A stretch of 64,000 nucleotides of DNA, taken from positions 558,001 through 622,000 of the forward strand of contig NZ_FPJG01000006.1 of assembly GCF_900119165.1 (NCBI RefSeq). The letters run 5' to 3'. This document shows, one piece after another, positions 1 through 7,895 of the stretch. A program made the position numbers and the translations under genes. This DNA comes from Amycolatopsis australiensis (GTDB taxonomy: Bacteria; Actinomycetota; Actinomycetes; Mycobacteriales; Pseudonocardiaceae). The notes beneath the pieces are model-generated. The model was not told the origin of the DNA. It made no database searches and saw only the letters and a list, made by a program, of their open reading frames with translations. Numbering within the stretch: position 1 is the stretch's first letter; every line of letters starts with the position of its first letter.

Positions 1-138
1 ACGACGTCGAGCAGGCCCGGGGAACTTCGCGCCGAACTCGTCGCGCCGCCGGACCAGCCCGGCCTCGCGCAGCACCCGCCAGTGGTGCGTCCGGGTCGGC
101 TTGGCGATCGGCAGCGGGAACGGCGAGCACGACCGCAC
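1..138 (-). pseudogene. Remnant of an ArsR-family winged-helix regulator
   Basis: Read on the minus strand, the window edge encodes the recognition-helix part of an ArsR/HTH_20 regulator (PIAKPTRTHHWRVLREAGLV). The usual N-terminal half is missing. About ten residues of the wing also appear missing before DEFGAKFPG. One extra C in a CCCC run then shifts the expected LLDVV out of frame. The gene sits divergently next to a HAD dehalogenase, a common ArsR/HAD pairing. It is probably decayed, although a sequencing error in the C run could explain the frameshift. The gene leaves the window, so its full extent is unknown. Confidence 0.5.
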
Positions 139-153
139 GGCGGGGCAGCTGTC

Positions 154-171
154 GTACCTTCGACGAGGTAC
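154..171. promoter_or_regulatory. Inverted repeat upstream of HAD gene
   Basis: GTACCT and AGGTAC form perfect 6-bp arms around a 6-bp spacer (TCGACG). The site lies 27 bp before the HAD start codon and between it and the divergent ArsR remnant. It is a plausible operator of the regulator that was lost. The assignment is inference from position and symmetry. Confidence 0.4.
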
Positions 172-198
172 GAAAAACTTCGAACCTCGGAGACCCGC

Positions 199-828
199 AT
201 GCTGTGCGTGTTCGACGTGAACGAGACCCTCCTCGACCTCGCCGCCATGGACGATCTCGTCGGCGGCACCGACCTGCGGCGCGAGTGGTTCGGGCTGGCC
301 ATCCACACGGTCCTGACGGTCACGGCGACCGGCGGCTACCAGGACTTCGCCGGCATCGCGGGCGCGGCCGCCGTCGAGGTCGCCGCACGGCACGGCCGCG
401 AAGTCGACCTCGCCGAGATCGGCGAAGGACTCCGGCGCCTCCCCGCGCACCCGGACGTCGAACCCGGCGTCCGGAAGCTGCGCGAAGCGGGCCACGACGT
501 CGTCGCGCTGACGAACTCGCCGCTCGCCACGGCGGAGGCGCAGCTGCAGAACGCGGGACTGGCCACGCTCTTCGACCGCATCTTCTCCGCCGAGCAGGTC
601 GGCAGGCTCAAGCCCGCACCGGAGCCGTACCGGCAGGTCCTGACCGCCTGCTCCGCCGGACCCGGGGACGCGGTGATGATCGCCGCGCACGACTGGGACA
701 TCGCCGGCGCGCAGGCGGCCGGGCTCCGGACGGCCCTGCTCGCCCGGCCCGGCGTCCGCCCGCTGCCCGGCACGCCTTCGCCCACGTACACCGTGGCGGC
801 GTTGCCGGAGCTGGCCGAGCTCCTCTAG
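199..828 (+). CDS. HAD-superfamily hydrolase, haloacid dehalogenase type II
   Basis: A 209-residue cytosolic HAD enzyme of the L-2-haloacid dehalogenase type, which hydrolyses a carbon-halogen or phosphate ester bond through an aspartyl intermediate. The N-terminal DVNETLLD carries the nucleophilic Asp. ALTNS is motif II, GRLKPAPEPY supplies the motif III Lys, and MIAAHDWDIAGA is motif IV. The ATG at 199 is preferred because GGAG lies just upstream and the protein then begins MLCVFDVN, right at the catalytic motif. The frame stays open back to 82, but that extension looks non-coding. Its stop shares a CTAG with the stop of the convergent oxidoreductase. The physiological substrate is unknown. 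Confidence 0.85.
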   Translation: MLCVFDVNETLLDLAAMDDLVGGTDLRREWFGLAIHTVLTVTATGGYQDFAGIAGAAAVEVAARHGREVDLAEIGEGLRRLPAHPDVEPGVRKLREAGHDVVALTNSPLATAEAQLQNAGLATLFDRIFSAEQVGRLKPAPEPYRQVLTACSAGPGDAVMIAAHDWDIAGAQAAGLRTALLARPGVRPLPGTPSPTYTVAALPELAELL

Positions 829-1832
829 TCCGCGATCCGGACCAGCATCTTGCCGGTGTTGGCCCCGGAAAGCAGGCCGAGGAACGCGTCCGGCGCGTTG
901 CGGATGCCGTCGACGAAGGTCTCGGAGTACTTGATCTTCCCCGACTTCACCAGCGGCGCCACCTCGCTGACGAACTGCGGCTGCAGGCCCCAGTGGTCGA
1001 GCACCAGCAGGCCGCGCATGGTGAACCGCTTGGCGATGATCTGCGACAGGTTGCGCGGCGCCGGGGTCGGCTCGGTGGCGTTGTACTGCGAGATCATGCC
1101 GCAGACGGCGATCCGGCCGTGCAGGTTGATCGCGTCGATGGCGGCTTCGAGGTGCTCGCCGCCGACGTTGTCGAAGTAGACGTCGATGCCCTCGGGCGCC
1201 GCCTTGTGCAGCTGCTCGGCGACCGGGCCGTCCTTGTAGTTGAAGGCGGCGTCGAAGCCGAGGTCGTCGACCAGGTGACGCACCTTATCCGCCGACCCGG
1301 CCGAGCCGATGACCCGCTTGGCGCCCTTCAGCTTCGCCAGCTGCCCGACGAGCGAGCCGACGGCGCCGGCCGCGCCCGAGACGAAGACCGTGTCGCCCGC
1401 CTTGAACTCGGCCGACTCCAGCAGGCCCGCGTAGGCGGTCAGGCCGGGCATGCCGAGCACGCCGAGGTACGCCGAGAGCGGGGCGGCGCCGGCGTCGACC
1501 TTGACGTACCGGCCGGCGTCGAGGACGGCGTGCGTGCGCCAGCCCGCCTGGTGCAGCACGTGGTCTCCCGGCTTGACGTCGTCCACATGGGACTCGACGA
1601 CCTCGCCGACCGCGCCGCCGGACATGACCTCGCCGACCTCGAACGGCGGCGCGTAGGACTTCACGTCCCGCATCCGGCCGCGCATCGCGGGGTCGACGCT
1701 CATGATCAGGTTGCGCACCAGGATCTGGCCGTCGCCCGCCGTGGGCACCTCGGTGTCCACGATGGCGAAGTTGTCGTGCGTCGGAACGCCTTCCGGACGC
1801 GAAGCCAGCCGGATTTCGGTCGCTGTGGTCAT
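825..1832 (-). CDS. NADP-dependent MDR oxidoreductase (CurA/leukotriene B4 dehydrogenase-like)
   Basis: A 335-residue medium-chain reductase that uses NADPH to reduce activated double bonds or quinones. The Rossmann segment VFVSGAAGAVGSLVGQLAKLKG contains the AxxGxxG nucleotide-binding fold. DNVGGEHLEAAI and GMISQYN are typical of the zinc-independent CurA/PTGR branch, and no zinc-ligand Cys cluster is seen. The ATG at 1832 follows GAGGAG at a good distance. A longer frame to 1877 has no ribosome binding site. The gene lies downstream of the SRPBCC gene on the same strand, with a short GC hairpin between them, so separate transcription is possible. Confidence 0.85.
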   Translation of the reverse strand: MTTATEIRLASRPEGVPTHDNFAIVDTEVPTAGDGQILVRNLIMSVDPAMRGRMRDVKSYAPPFEVGEVMSGGAVGEVVESHVDDVKPGDHVLHQAGWRTHAVLDAGRYVKVDAGAAPLSAYLGVLGMPGLTAYAGLLESAEFKAGDTVFVSGAAGAVGSLVGQLAKLKGAKRVIGSAGSADKVRHLVDDLGFDAAFNYKDGPVAEQLHKAAPEGIDVYFDNVGGEHLEAAIDAINLHGRIAVCGMISQYNATEPTPAPRNLSQIIAKRFTMRGLLVLDHWGLQPQFVSEVAPLVKSGKIKYSETFVDGIRNAPDAFLGLLSGANTGKMLVRIAD

Positions 1833-1858
1833 CGTCGAACTCCTCGAAGTCGTTGAAC

Positions 1859-1874
1859 CGGGGCGGTCGCCCCG
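1859..1874 (-). terminator. Short GC-rich hairpin after SRPBCC gene
   Basis: CGGGGCG and CGCCCCG are 7-bp arms separated by two bases, located between the end of the SRPBCC gene and the start of the reductase. No T-tract follows, so it may attenuate rather than terminate transcription. Confidence 0.3.
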
Positions 1875-1927
1875 CATTCCTTTCCGGTCAACGAGCTAAC
1901 CGGGGCGCGCATTCCGTCTGTGAGTCG

Positions 1928-2362
1928 TCACACGATCTCGGCGAGCTTCCGCAGCACGCCGTCGTAGATCTTCTTGAGGCCGCCGGGCGCGAACGTCTTC
2001 TCGAAGAAGCCGCCGATGCCGCCGGCGCCGTCCCAGGTGGTCTCGATCTTCACGTGGCTGCGGTCACCCGCCTCGGTGACCGTCCAGGTGGTGACCATGC
2101 TGGAGTTCGCGTCGGTCTCGACCAGGACACCGGGCTTCGGCTCGGTGACGGTGGCCTTGACGTCGCGCACGCGCTTGGACGTGGCCTGCAGCTTCCAGCG
2201 TGCCTTCGTCCCGGCGCCGACTCCGCCTTCGGTCACCTCGTAGTCGCGGTAGTGCTCGGTGAGCAGCTTCGGGCGCGTTTCGGCGTAGTCGGCGACGAGC
2301 GCGCGGACCTTGTCGGCGGGGGCGTCGATGGTGCGCTCCGCGGTGGCCGTGACCTTTCCCAT
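1928..2362 (-). CDS. SRPBCC family protein (polyketide cyclase/START-like)
   Basis: A 144-residue single-domain protein of the Bet v 1-like SRPBCC fold, which forms a hydrophobic ligand cavity. It starts with the typical pattern TATAERTIDAPADKVRALVADY and ends with an amphipathic helix (GGLKKIYDGVLRKLAEIV). The ATG at 2362 is preceded by GAAGGAG. The gene is divergent from the MarR regulator at 2447, which may control it. The ligand is not predictable from sequence. Confidence 0.75.
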   Translation of the reverse strand: MGKVTATAERTIDAPADKVRALVADYAETRPKLLTEHYRDYEVTEGGVGAGTKARWKLQATSKRVRDVKATVTEPKPGVLVETDANSSMVTTWTVTEAGDRSHVKIETTWDGAGGIGGFFEKTFAPGGLKKIYDGVLRKLAEIV

Positions 2363-2446
2363 TTCGCTCCTTCTCGCATCGCTGGTGGTCAGGGTCCACG
2401 ATTCCACCACCGGCCGCGAGCGCGTCCACCGCGTTAGGCTGACGTC

Positions 2447-2929
2447 ATGAGTTCCACATCGGACGCCGCCGCACGGCGGCGCGCCACCGTGGCGCTCAAG
2501 GAGTCGCTGCGGGACCTGCGCAACCAGCTCGCGCTGCTCAACCACCAGGTCAGCGCGCACCTCGCGCTCAAGGACGTCGACCTGGACTGCCTGGAGCTGA
2601 TCGCCCGGCACGGCCCGCTGAGCCCGAGCGCGCTGGCCCGCCGCGCCGGGCTGCATCCGGCGACGATGACGGGCATCCTCGACCGGCTGCAGAAGGGCGG
2701 CTGGATCGTCCGGGAACGCGATCCGGAAGCCGCCGACCGGCGCGCGGTGGCGGTGCGCGCGGTCCGCGGCCGCAACACCGAGCTGTTCCGGCTCTACGCG
2801 GGCATGAACTCGGCGATGGACGAGCTCTGCGCGGACTACAGCGAAGAAGAGCTGGCGCTGATCGCCGGGTTCCTGCGGCGGGCGACGTCAGCGGGTCACA
2901 CCGCGACGGGCGAGCTGGCCAACGGCTGA
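2447..2929 (+). CDS. MarR-family transcriptional regulator
   Basis: A 160-residue winged-helix dimeric regulator. The core ALARRAGLHPATMTGILDRLQ is the MarR recognition helix, followed by the wing GWIVRERDPEAADRRAVAV with the conserved D-x-R pattern. Flanking helices would form the dimer interface. A TAGGCT hexamer ends 6 nt before the ATG, so the transcript is probably leaderless. The gene is divergent from an SRPBCC gene and 30 bp ahead of a methyltransferase gene, and either could be its target. The effector is unknown. Confidence 0.85.
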   Translation: MSSTSDAAARRRATVALKESLRDLRNQLALLNHQVSAHLALKDVDLDCLELIARHGPLSPSALARRAGLHPATMTGILDRLQKGGWIVRERDPEAADRRAVAVRAVRGRNTELFRLYAGMNSAMDELCADYSEEELALIAGFLRRATSAGHTATGELANG

Positions 2930-2942
2930 CCAGCGGTTTTCT

Positions 2943-2959
2943 GTGCTGTACTGCAGCAC
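2943..2959. promoter_or_regulatory. Palindrome abutting methyltransferase start codon
   Basis: GTGCTG and CAGCAC are perfect 6-bp arms around TACTG, ending at the base before the ATG at 2960. A repressor bound here would block transcription or translation of the methyltransferase. The upstream MarR protein is the obvious candidate. This is inference from symmetry and position. Confidence 0.4.
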
Positions 2960-3736
2960 ATGTGGCAATCGGGCGACGCGTACGAGGCCTTCATGGGGCG
3001 GTGGAGCCGCCGGCTCGCGGAGACGTTCGTGCGGCGGCTGGACGTCCCGGCGAGCCGCCGCTGGCTCGACGTCGGCTGCGGAACCGGCGCGCTGACGGCG
3101 GCGGTGCTGGCCGCGGCCGACCCCGCGGAGGTCGCCGGCGTCGACCCGTCAGAGGGGTTCCTGACGACCGCCCGCCAGCGCGTGACCGATCCGCGGGCGT
3201 CGTTCACGGTCGCGGACGCGCGCTCGCTACCGTTCCCCGGCGACCGCTTCGACGTGGTGGTGTCCGGGCTCGTCCTGAACTTCGTCCCCGACCCGGCCGC
3301 GGCCGCCGCGGAGATCAGGCGGGTGACCGTCCCCGGCGGGCAGGCCATGGCCTATCTCTGGGACCTGGCCCACGGGATGGAGCTGCTGCGGTACTTCTGG
3401 GATGCCGCGGCCGAGCTGGACCCGGCGGCGGCGGACCTGCACGAAGGCCGCCGGTACCCGCTGTGCCGTCCGGAGCCGCTCGGCCGGCTGTGGACGGACG
3501 CGGGCCTGACCGGCGTCTCGGTGGACGAGATCAAGATCCCGACCGTGTTCACGGACTTCGACGACTACTGGCAGCCGTTCCTCGGTGCCCAGGGCCCGGG
3601 CCCGGTGTACTTGGCGGGCTTGCCGGAGGGCCGGCGGAACCAGATCCGCGAGCTGCTGCGCAGCCGTCTGCCGACCGCCCCGGACGGCTCCATCCCGCTC
3701 TCGGCCCGCGCCTGGGTGGTGCGCGGAACCGCGTAG
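2960..3736 (+). CDS. Class I SAM-dependent methyltransferase
   Basis: A 258-residue cytosolic methyltransferase. Motif I is WLDVGCGTGALT (about residues 32-43), the acidic loop is GVDPSEG, and motif II/III appears as FTVADARSLPF with RFDVVVSGLVLNF. This is the Methyltransf_11 (UbiE-like) layout. It starts 30 bp after the MarR gene on the same strand and is likely regulated with it. The C-terminal 100 residues are less conserved and probably bind the acceptor. The acceptor is unknown. Confidence 0.8.
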   Translation: MWQSGDAYEAFMGRWSRRLAETFVRRLDVPASRRWLDVGCGTGALTAAVLAAADPAEVAGVDPSEGFLTTARQRVTDPRASFTVADARSLPFPGDRFDVVVSGLVLNFVPDPAAAAAEIRRVTVPGGQAMAYLWDLAHGMELLRYFWDAAAELDPAAADLHEGRRYPLCRPEPLGRLWTDAGLTGVSVDEIKIPTVFTDFDDYWQPFLGAQGPGPVYLAGLPEGRRNQIRELLRSRLPTAPDGSIPLSARAWVVRGTA

Positions 3737-3776
3737 GCCGAGGCATCCGGCGTCCACAAGGGAGCGCCCGGACCCA

Positions 3777-3805
3777 TTGACAAAATAATTTTTTACATAC
3801 AGGAT
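3777..3805 (+). promoter_or_regulatory. Sigma70-type promoter with AT-rich spacer
   Basis: TTGACA (3777-3782), a 17-bp spacer rich in A/T, and CAGGAT (3800-3805) lie just upstream of the regulator start at 3816. The perfect -35 box and the AT-rich tract stand out strongly against the GC-rich surroundings. The transcript would start close to the ATG, giving a very short leader. Confidence 0.6.
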
Positions 3806-3815
3806 CATTTTCGCT

Positions 3816-4379
3816 ATGAGAGACGTCGTCTACCTCGATCGGATCGAGCAGGCCGAGGCCTTGCTCAAGCCGCAGCGGATCGAAGTCCTGCGGCAGCTCG
3901 CCGAACCCCGGTCGTGCACCGAGGTCGCGGCCGAGCTCGACCAGACCCCGCAGCGGGTCTACTACCACGTGAAACGAATGCTGGAGGCCGGCCTGGTCGG
4001 TCAAGTGGCGGAGCGCCGGGTCCGCGGGATCCACGAGGGGATCTACCAGGCGGCCGCCCGGTCGTACTGGCTGTCCCCGGACCTCGTGGGGCGGATCGGG
4101 CTGCGCCAGGCCCGCGACCGGCTCAGCCTCGGCTACCTGGTCGACCTGCTCGAGGACGTGCAGGCGGACATCGCGGACCTCGACCGCACCCGGCCGGACC
4201 TGCCGTCGATCGGCGTGTCCGGGGAAATCCGGGTGCGCCCGGAGCAGCGCACGGCGTTCCTCGACGAGCTGCAGCAGACGCTGCAGGACCTGTTCACCCG
4301 CTACGGCGGTGCCGAAGGCGACGCGTTCCGCCTGGCCGTCGCCTGCTACCCGAAGGGAAATCCCGATGACCGAACCTGA
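3816..4379 (+). CDS. ArsR-like winged-helix regulator
   Basis: A 187-residue regulator with an N-terminal helix-turn-helix: KPQRIEVLRQLAEPRSCTEVAAELDQ followed by the recognition helix RVYYHVKRMLEAGLV. The C-terminal half (residues about 80-187) is helical and may sense a ligand or dimerise. It overlaps the following SRPBCC gene by 14 bp, so the two are translationally coupled. ArsR-type regulators are often paired with AHSA1/SRPBCC proteins in actinobacteria. A strong TTGACA promoter lies directly upstream. Confidence 0.8.
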   Translation: MRDVVYLDRIEQAEALLKPQRIEVLRQLAEPRSCTEVAAELDQTPQRVYYHVKRMLEAGLVGQVAERRVRGIHEGIYQAAARSYWLSPDLVGRIGLRQARDRLSLGYLVDLLEDVQADIADLDRTRPDLPSIGVSGEIRVRPEQRTAFLDELQQTLQDLFTRYGGAEGDAFRLAVACYPKGNPDDRT

Positions 4380-5253
4380 CCTGGTCCTCCGCGCGGTCGT
4401 TCCGGCGACGCCGAAGGTCACGTACGAAGCGCTCACCGACCCGGCCGCGTTGCGCGTCTGGCTGGCCGAGCACGCCGAAGTCGACCTGCCCGGAAGGTAC
4501 GAGTTCTGGGGCCGCTCCGTCCCGGACGGCGGCGAGCCGCACCAGCGCATGCTGCACGTGGACGAGCGGACCGTCCGGTTCGGCTGGACCGTGGAGGGCG
4601 CCGAGTCCACGGTCCAGTTCGAGGTGGACGAGGACGCCGACGGCACCCTCGTCACGCTCAGCCACAGCGATCTGCCCAGCTTCGAGGAGGTGCTGGCCGA
4701 CAAGGCCGGGGCGCGGGGCGCACTGCAGACGTTCTGGGCGCTGGCGATCGCGAACCTGGCGGACTACCTGGCCGGCCGCGAGCTGACCCCGAAGATCGAC
4801 TTCACGTCGAGCGAACTGCGCTCGTCGGTCGTCATCGGTGCGGCGCCGGACGAGGTGTTCGACTCGATGATCCAGCCGGAGCACTTCCGCAAGTGGTTCG
4901 GCGCCAACGTGGACATCGAGCCGCGGCTGGGCGGCCGGTTCGCGATGGGCGGGTTCGACCTGGACCCCGGCGGCGCCCGGTTCGTCGAGTTCGAACCGGG
5001 CCGCAAGGCGGCCCTGCGGTTCGCCGACAACGAGACGACCACCTGGGAGCTGGACGGCTCCGAAGGCAAGACCCGGCTCACCATCGTGCACAGCGGCTTC
5101 GACCCGGCCAATCCGCCGTACTCGGCCTGGGGCGGCTGGCTCAGCGGTCTCGCCGAGCTGCGTCGCTACCACGAGCTGGCGGACTGGCGCCCGATCTGGC
5201 GCAAGATCGAGATCGCCGGGCACCCCGAAGGGTTGCTTGTGACCGACCAGTGA
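4366..5253 (+). CDS. Tandem SRPBCC (AHSA1-like) protein
   Basis: A 295-residue protein built from two START/AHSA1-like domains. Domain 1 spans about residues 1-140 (DLVLRAVVPATPKVTYEALT). Domain 2 spans about 145-290 (RSSVVIGAAPDEVFDSMI, then FRKWFGANVDIEPRLGG). AHSA1-like folds bind hydrophobic ligands or stimulate chaperones; the function here is unknown. The ATG at 4366 has AAGGGA upstream and lies inside the end of the ArsR-like gene. A perfect 14-bp hairpin follows the stop directly. Confidence 0.75.
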   Translation: MTEPDLVLRAVVPATPKVTYEALTDPAALRVWLAEHAEVDLPGRYEFWGRSVPDGGEPHQRMLHVDERTVRFGWTVEGAESTVQFEVDEDADGTLVTLSHSDLPSFEEVLADKAGARGALQTFWALAIANLADYLAGRELTPKIDFTSSELRSSVVIGAAPDEVFDSMIQPEHFRKWFGANVDIEPRLGGRFAMGGFDLDPGGARFVEFEPGRKAALRFADNETTTWELDGSEGKTRLTIVHSGFDPANPPYSAWGGWLSGLAELRRYHELADWRPIWRKIEIAGHPEGLLVTDQ

Positions 5254-5287
5254 GAGGTGGGGCCCTCCGTTCCGAGGGCCCCACCTC
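5254..5287. terminator. Bidirectional hairpin terminator
   Basis: A perfect 14-bp stem (left arm GAGGTGGGGCCCTC, loop CGTTCC) sits immediately after the SRPBCC stop and 6 bp before the stop of the convergent lipoprotein gene. No clear U-tract is present on either side. It probably insulates the convergent genes. Confidence 0.7.
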
Positions 5288-5293
5288 CCGCGT

Positions 5294-6217
5294 TCAGAGA
5301 CCGGCCTGGGCCAGCCAGTCCTTCGCGACGTCGGCGGCCTTCTCACCGTCGGAGTCGACGCGCTTGTTCAGGTCCCGCATGACGTCGGTCGTCAGCTTCG
5401 CGCTGACCGCGTTCACCGCGTTCGCGAAATCGGCGCCGCGCTCGTCGAGAACCTTCTTGTTCACCGCGGGCACGACGTTCTCCGTCGGCACGATGTTCAG
5501 GTCGTCCTTGAGCACCGTGTAGTTCGAGTCACCGGTCAGCGGGCTGACCGAGTCGACCGGGATGACCGTGACGGCTCCCGACTTCAGCTGCTCGACCCGC
5601 GGGCCGGCCTCCTGGATCGTCTGGAACGTCGCGTTCGTCAGCTTGTAGACGTCCGTGAAGCCCTTGAAGCACGGAAGCCGCTTCTCGCACTCCGGCGGGC
5701 CCGCCATGACGACCTTGTCGAGCTTCTTCAGGTCGCTGATCGACGCGATGCCCTTGGACTTCGCGAGGTCGGACTTGATGATGTAGGTGTTCTTGTCCTC
5801 GGCCGCCGCGTAGTTCAGCAGCGCGACACCGCTCGGCTCGAACAGCTTGGCCAGCTGCTCGTGCTCCTCCTGCGCGGTCTTGCCCGCCTCCTTGCCGAAG
5901 CCGGTGGTGATCGCCGCGCCCTGGTACTCCGGGATGAATTGCAGCTCACCGGACTTCAGCGACGGGTAGATCAGCTCCCGCGAACCCAGGTTCAGCTTGC
6001 GCGTCACCGGGTAGCCCTTGGCTTCCAGCGCCTGCGCGTAGATTTCGGCGAGGATCTGGCTGTCGGTGAAGTTGAAGGACGCGACGACGATCGGCGCGCC
6101 ACCCTTGCTCTGCGCGGCGGGCTTGTCACCGCTGTCGCTGCCACCACCACAGGCGGCCAAGCCGAGCGTCGCCGCGACGGCCACCGCCACCACGGACGCG
6201 TTCCGGAACCAGCGCAC
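5294..6217 (-). CDS. Glycine betaine/quaternary amine ABC transporter substrate-binding lipoprotein
   Basis: A periplasmic-binding-protein lipoprotein (about 307 residues) of the OpuAC/ProX type, which captures quaternary amines outside the membrane for the two permeases encoded divergently. The signal peptide ends in the lipobox LAAC, followed by GGGS. The mature part has SFNFTDSQILAEIYAQALEA and IPEYQGAAIT, typical of OpuAC. Two Cys in PPECEKRLPC may form a disulfide. A GTG at 6217 is well placed behind GGGAG, while another GTG at 6226 overlaps that box. The ligand could be betaine, choline or carnitine. Confidence 0.85.
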   Translation of the reverse strand: MRWFRNASVVAVAVAATLGLAACGGGSDSGDKPAAQSKGGAPIVVASFNFTDSQILAEIYAQALEAKGYPVTRKLNLGSRELIYPSLKSGELQFIPEYQGAAITTGFGKEAGKTAQEEHEQLAKLFEPSGVALLNYAAAEDKNTYIIKSDLAKSKGIASISDLKKLDKVVMAGPPECEKRLPCFKGFTDVYKLTNATFQTIQEAGPRVEQLKSGAVTVIPVDSVSPLTGDSNYTVLKDDLNIVPTENVVPAVNKKVLDERGADFANAVNAVSAKLTTDVMRDLNKRVDSDGEKAADVAKDWLAQAGL

Positions 6218-6305
6218 GAATCCCACTCCCTCGTCACTCGAACAGACGAAAGGACCCTAGACCCGCCCACCGACAAGAATCCACATGCTGAGAGGAGCGC
6301 GGCAG

Positions 6306-6348
6306 AATTCCCAGTTGGCGGGAATTGTCCGCCCGATCGGGGTAGGGT
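6306..6348. promoter_or_regulatory. Divergent promoter/operator of the betaine transporter genes
   Basis: AATTCCC (6306-6312) and GGGAATT (6320-6326) are perfect 7-bp arms 7 bp apart. TAGGGT at 6343-6348 is a -10 hexamer ending exactly 6 nt before the permease GTG at 6355. The palindrome lies where a -35 or repressor site would be, between the divergent lipoprotein and permease genes. Confidence 0.5.
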
Positions 6349-6354
6349 CGCCCG

Positions 6355-7053
6355 GTGCACGTGACCGCGGTGACCCCGCTGGCCGCCGACAGCGGACCCC
6401 CGCTCTTCCAGTGGAAGTGGGTGGACCGCAACGCGGACGACATCGTCCAGCGGCTCGGTGAACACATCTCGCTGACGGCCGCCGCGCTCGGCGTCGGGCT
6501 GGTCGTCTCGATCGCGCTCGCGGTGTTTTCGCTGCGGTACCGCTGGTCGTACGGCTTCATCCTGAGCGCGGCCGGCGCGCTTTACGTGATCCCGAGCCTG
6601 GGCGCGTTCGCCGTGCTGGTGCCGTTCTTCGGGCTGACGTTCCTCACCGCGATGATCCCGCTGGCGACGTACACGCTGCTGATCCTGGTCCGCAACATCG
6701 TCACGGGTGTCGACCAGGTGCCGAACGAGGTCCGCGAGGCCGCGGTCGGCATGGGCTACACGCGGGGACGGCTGCTCTGGCAGATCGAGCTGCCGCTGGC
6801 GCTGCCGGTGGTGATCGCGGGCCTGCGAGTCGCCGCGGTGACGACGATCGGCCTGGTGACGGTGACGTCGATGCTCGGCCTCGGCGGCCTGGGGTACTTC
6901 ATCCGCGCGGGCATCCAGACCGCGACGCCCAACTCGACGGAGATCATCGTCGGCGTGGTGCTGTCGGTGGCGCTGGCGGTGGTCGTGGATCTGGTGCTGT
7001 GGCTCAGCGAGCGCCTGCTGGCGCCGTGGTCGCGGAAGGTGCGGGCGCGATGA
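6355..7053 (+). CDS. Quaternary amine ABC transporter permease (OpuBB/ProW-like), first subunit
   Basis: A 232-residue inner-membrane permease with about five to six hydrophobic segments. The EAA-loop motif is seen as EAAVGMGYTRGRLLWQIELPLALP, which docks the ATPase. The protein begins at a leaderless GTG (TAGGGT ends 6 nt upstream). Its stop overlaps the next permease start by ATGA, so the two subunits are made together. No ATP-binding subunit gene is adjacent. Confidence 0.85.
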   Translation: MHVTAVTPLAADSGPPLFQWKWVDRNADDIVQRLGEHISLTAAALGVGLVVSIALAVFSLRYRWSYGFILSAAGALYVIPSLGAFAVLVPFFGLTFLTAMIPLATYTLLILVRNIVTGVDQVPNEVREAAVGMGYTRGRLLWQIELPLALPVVIAGLRVAAVTTIGLVTVTSMLGLGGLGYFIRAGIQTATPNSTEIIVGVVLSVALAVVVDLVLWLSERLLAPWSRKVRAR

Positions 7054-7760
7054 GCTTCCTCGACCAGCTGAACGCGTGGCTCGCCGACCCGCACCGCTGG
7101 AGCTGGACCGACAAGGCGGGCGTCCCCTACCGGACACTGGAACACCTCAGGTTTTCCCTCCTCGCCCTGGTGATCGCGGCCGTGCTGACGATCCCGGCGG
7201 CCCTGTGGCTCGCCCACTACCGGCGCGGCGCGTTCCTGGCGAGCAGCGCGGTGAACATCGGCCGGGCGATCCCCAGCTTCGGCCTGATCATCCTGTTCTG
7301 GTTCCTGGCCAGCCGCTGGGAGCTGGACACGACGTTCTGGCCGTTGCTGCTGGCGCTCGTCGCGCTGGCGATGCCGCCGCTGTTCACCAACACCTACGCC
7401 GGCGTGGTCTCGCTGGAGCAGGAGACGGTGGACGCCGCCCGCGGCACGGGCTACCGCGAGTGGCAGATCATGCTGAGGCTCGAGCTGCCACTGGCGTCCC
7501 CGGTGATCCTGGCGGGCGCGCGGGTGTCGTTCCTCCAGCTGATCGCCACGGTCGCGATCGGCGCGATCGTCAACGACGGAGGCGGCCTGGGCCGCTACAT
7601 CGTCGACGGCTTCGCCCTGGGCGCCCAGGGCTACGGCGAAATCTTCGCGGGCGGCCTGGCAGCGGTGATCCTGGCGCTGCTCTGCGACGGCGCGTTCGCG
7701 GTGATCACCCGCGTCGCGACGCCGCGCGGCCTCGCCTTGCAGAACGCCCGTCGGGAGTAG
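7050..7760 (+). CDS. Quaternary amine ABC transporter permease, second subunit
   Basis: A 236-residue permease homologous to the preceding subunit, with hydrophobic segments and the EAA loop AARGTGYREWQIMLRLELPLASP. The final GGGLGRYIVDGF segment is typical of OpuBB/BD proteins. The ATG at 7050 overlaps the previous stop, indicating translational coupling. The two permeases would form a heterodimeric channel fed by the divergently encoded lipoprotein. The expected ATPase (OpuBA/ProV) does not follow; the next gene is a GNAT protein. Confidence 0.85.
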   Translation: MSFLDQLNAWLADPHRWSWTDKAGVPYRTLEHLRFSLLALVIAAVLTIPAALWLAHYRRGAFLASSAVNIGRAIPSFGLIILFWFLASRWELDTTFWPLLLALVALAMPPLFTNTYAGVVSLEQETVDAARGTGYREWQIMLRLELPLASPVILAGARVSFLQLIATVAIGAIVNDGGGLGRYIVDGFALGAQGYGEIFAGGLAAVILALLCDGAFAVITRVATPRGLALQNARRE

Positions 7761-7895
7761 CGCTTCTCCGGCCGGGTGCGCCGCGAAGCCGAGGGACTGC
7801 CCGGCCACGATCTCGCGCTCACCTCGACGACGGCGACCCGGCCGTCCCCACCTACCCGGTAAATCGCTTGGCGGAGACCGGCGCGGCGCAGCACG

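Noticed and set aside
7761..7895. Remnant of an ABC ATPase gene after the permeases
   Set aside because: No Walker A, signature or Walker B motif could be found on either strand in this short gap.
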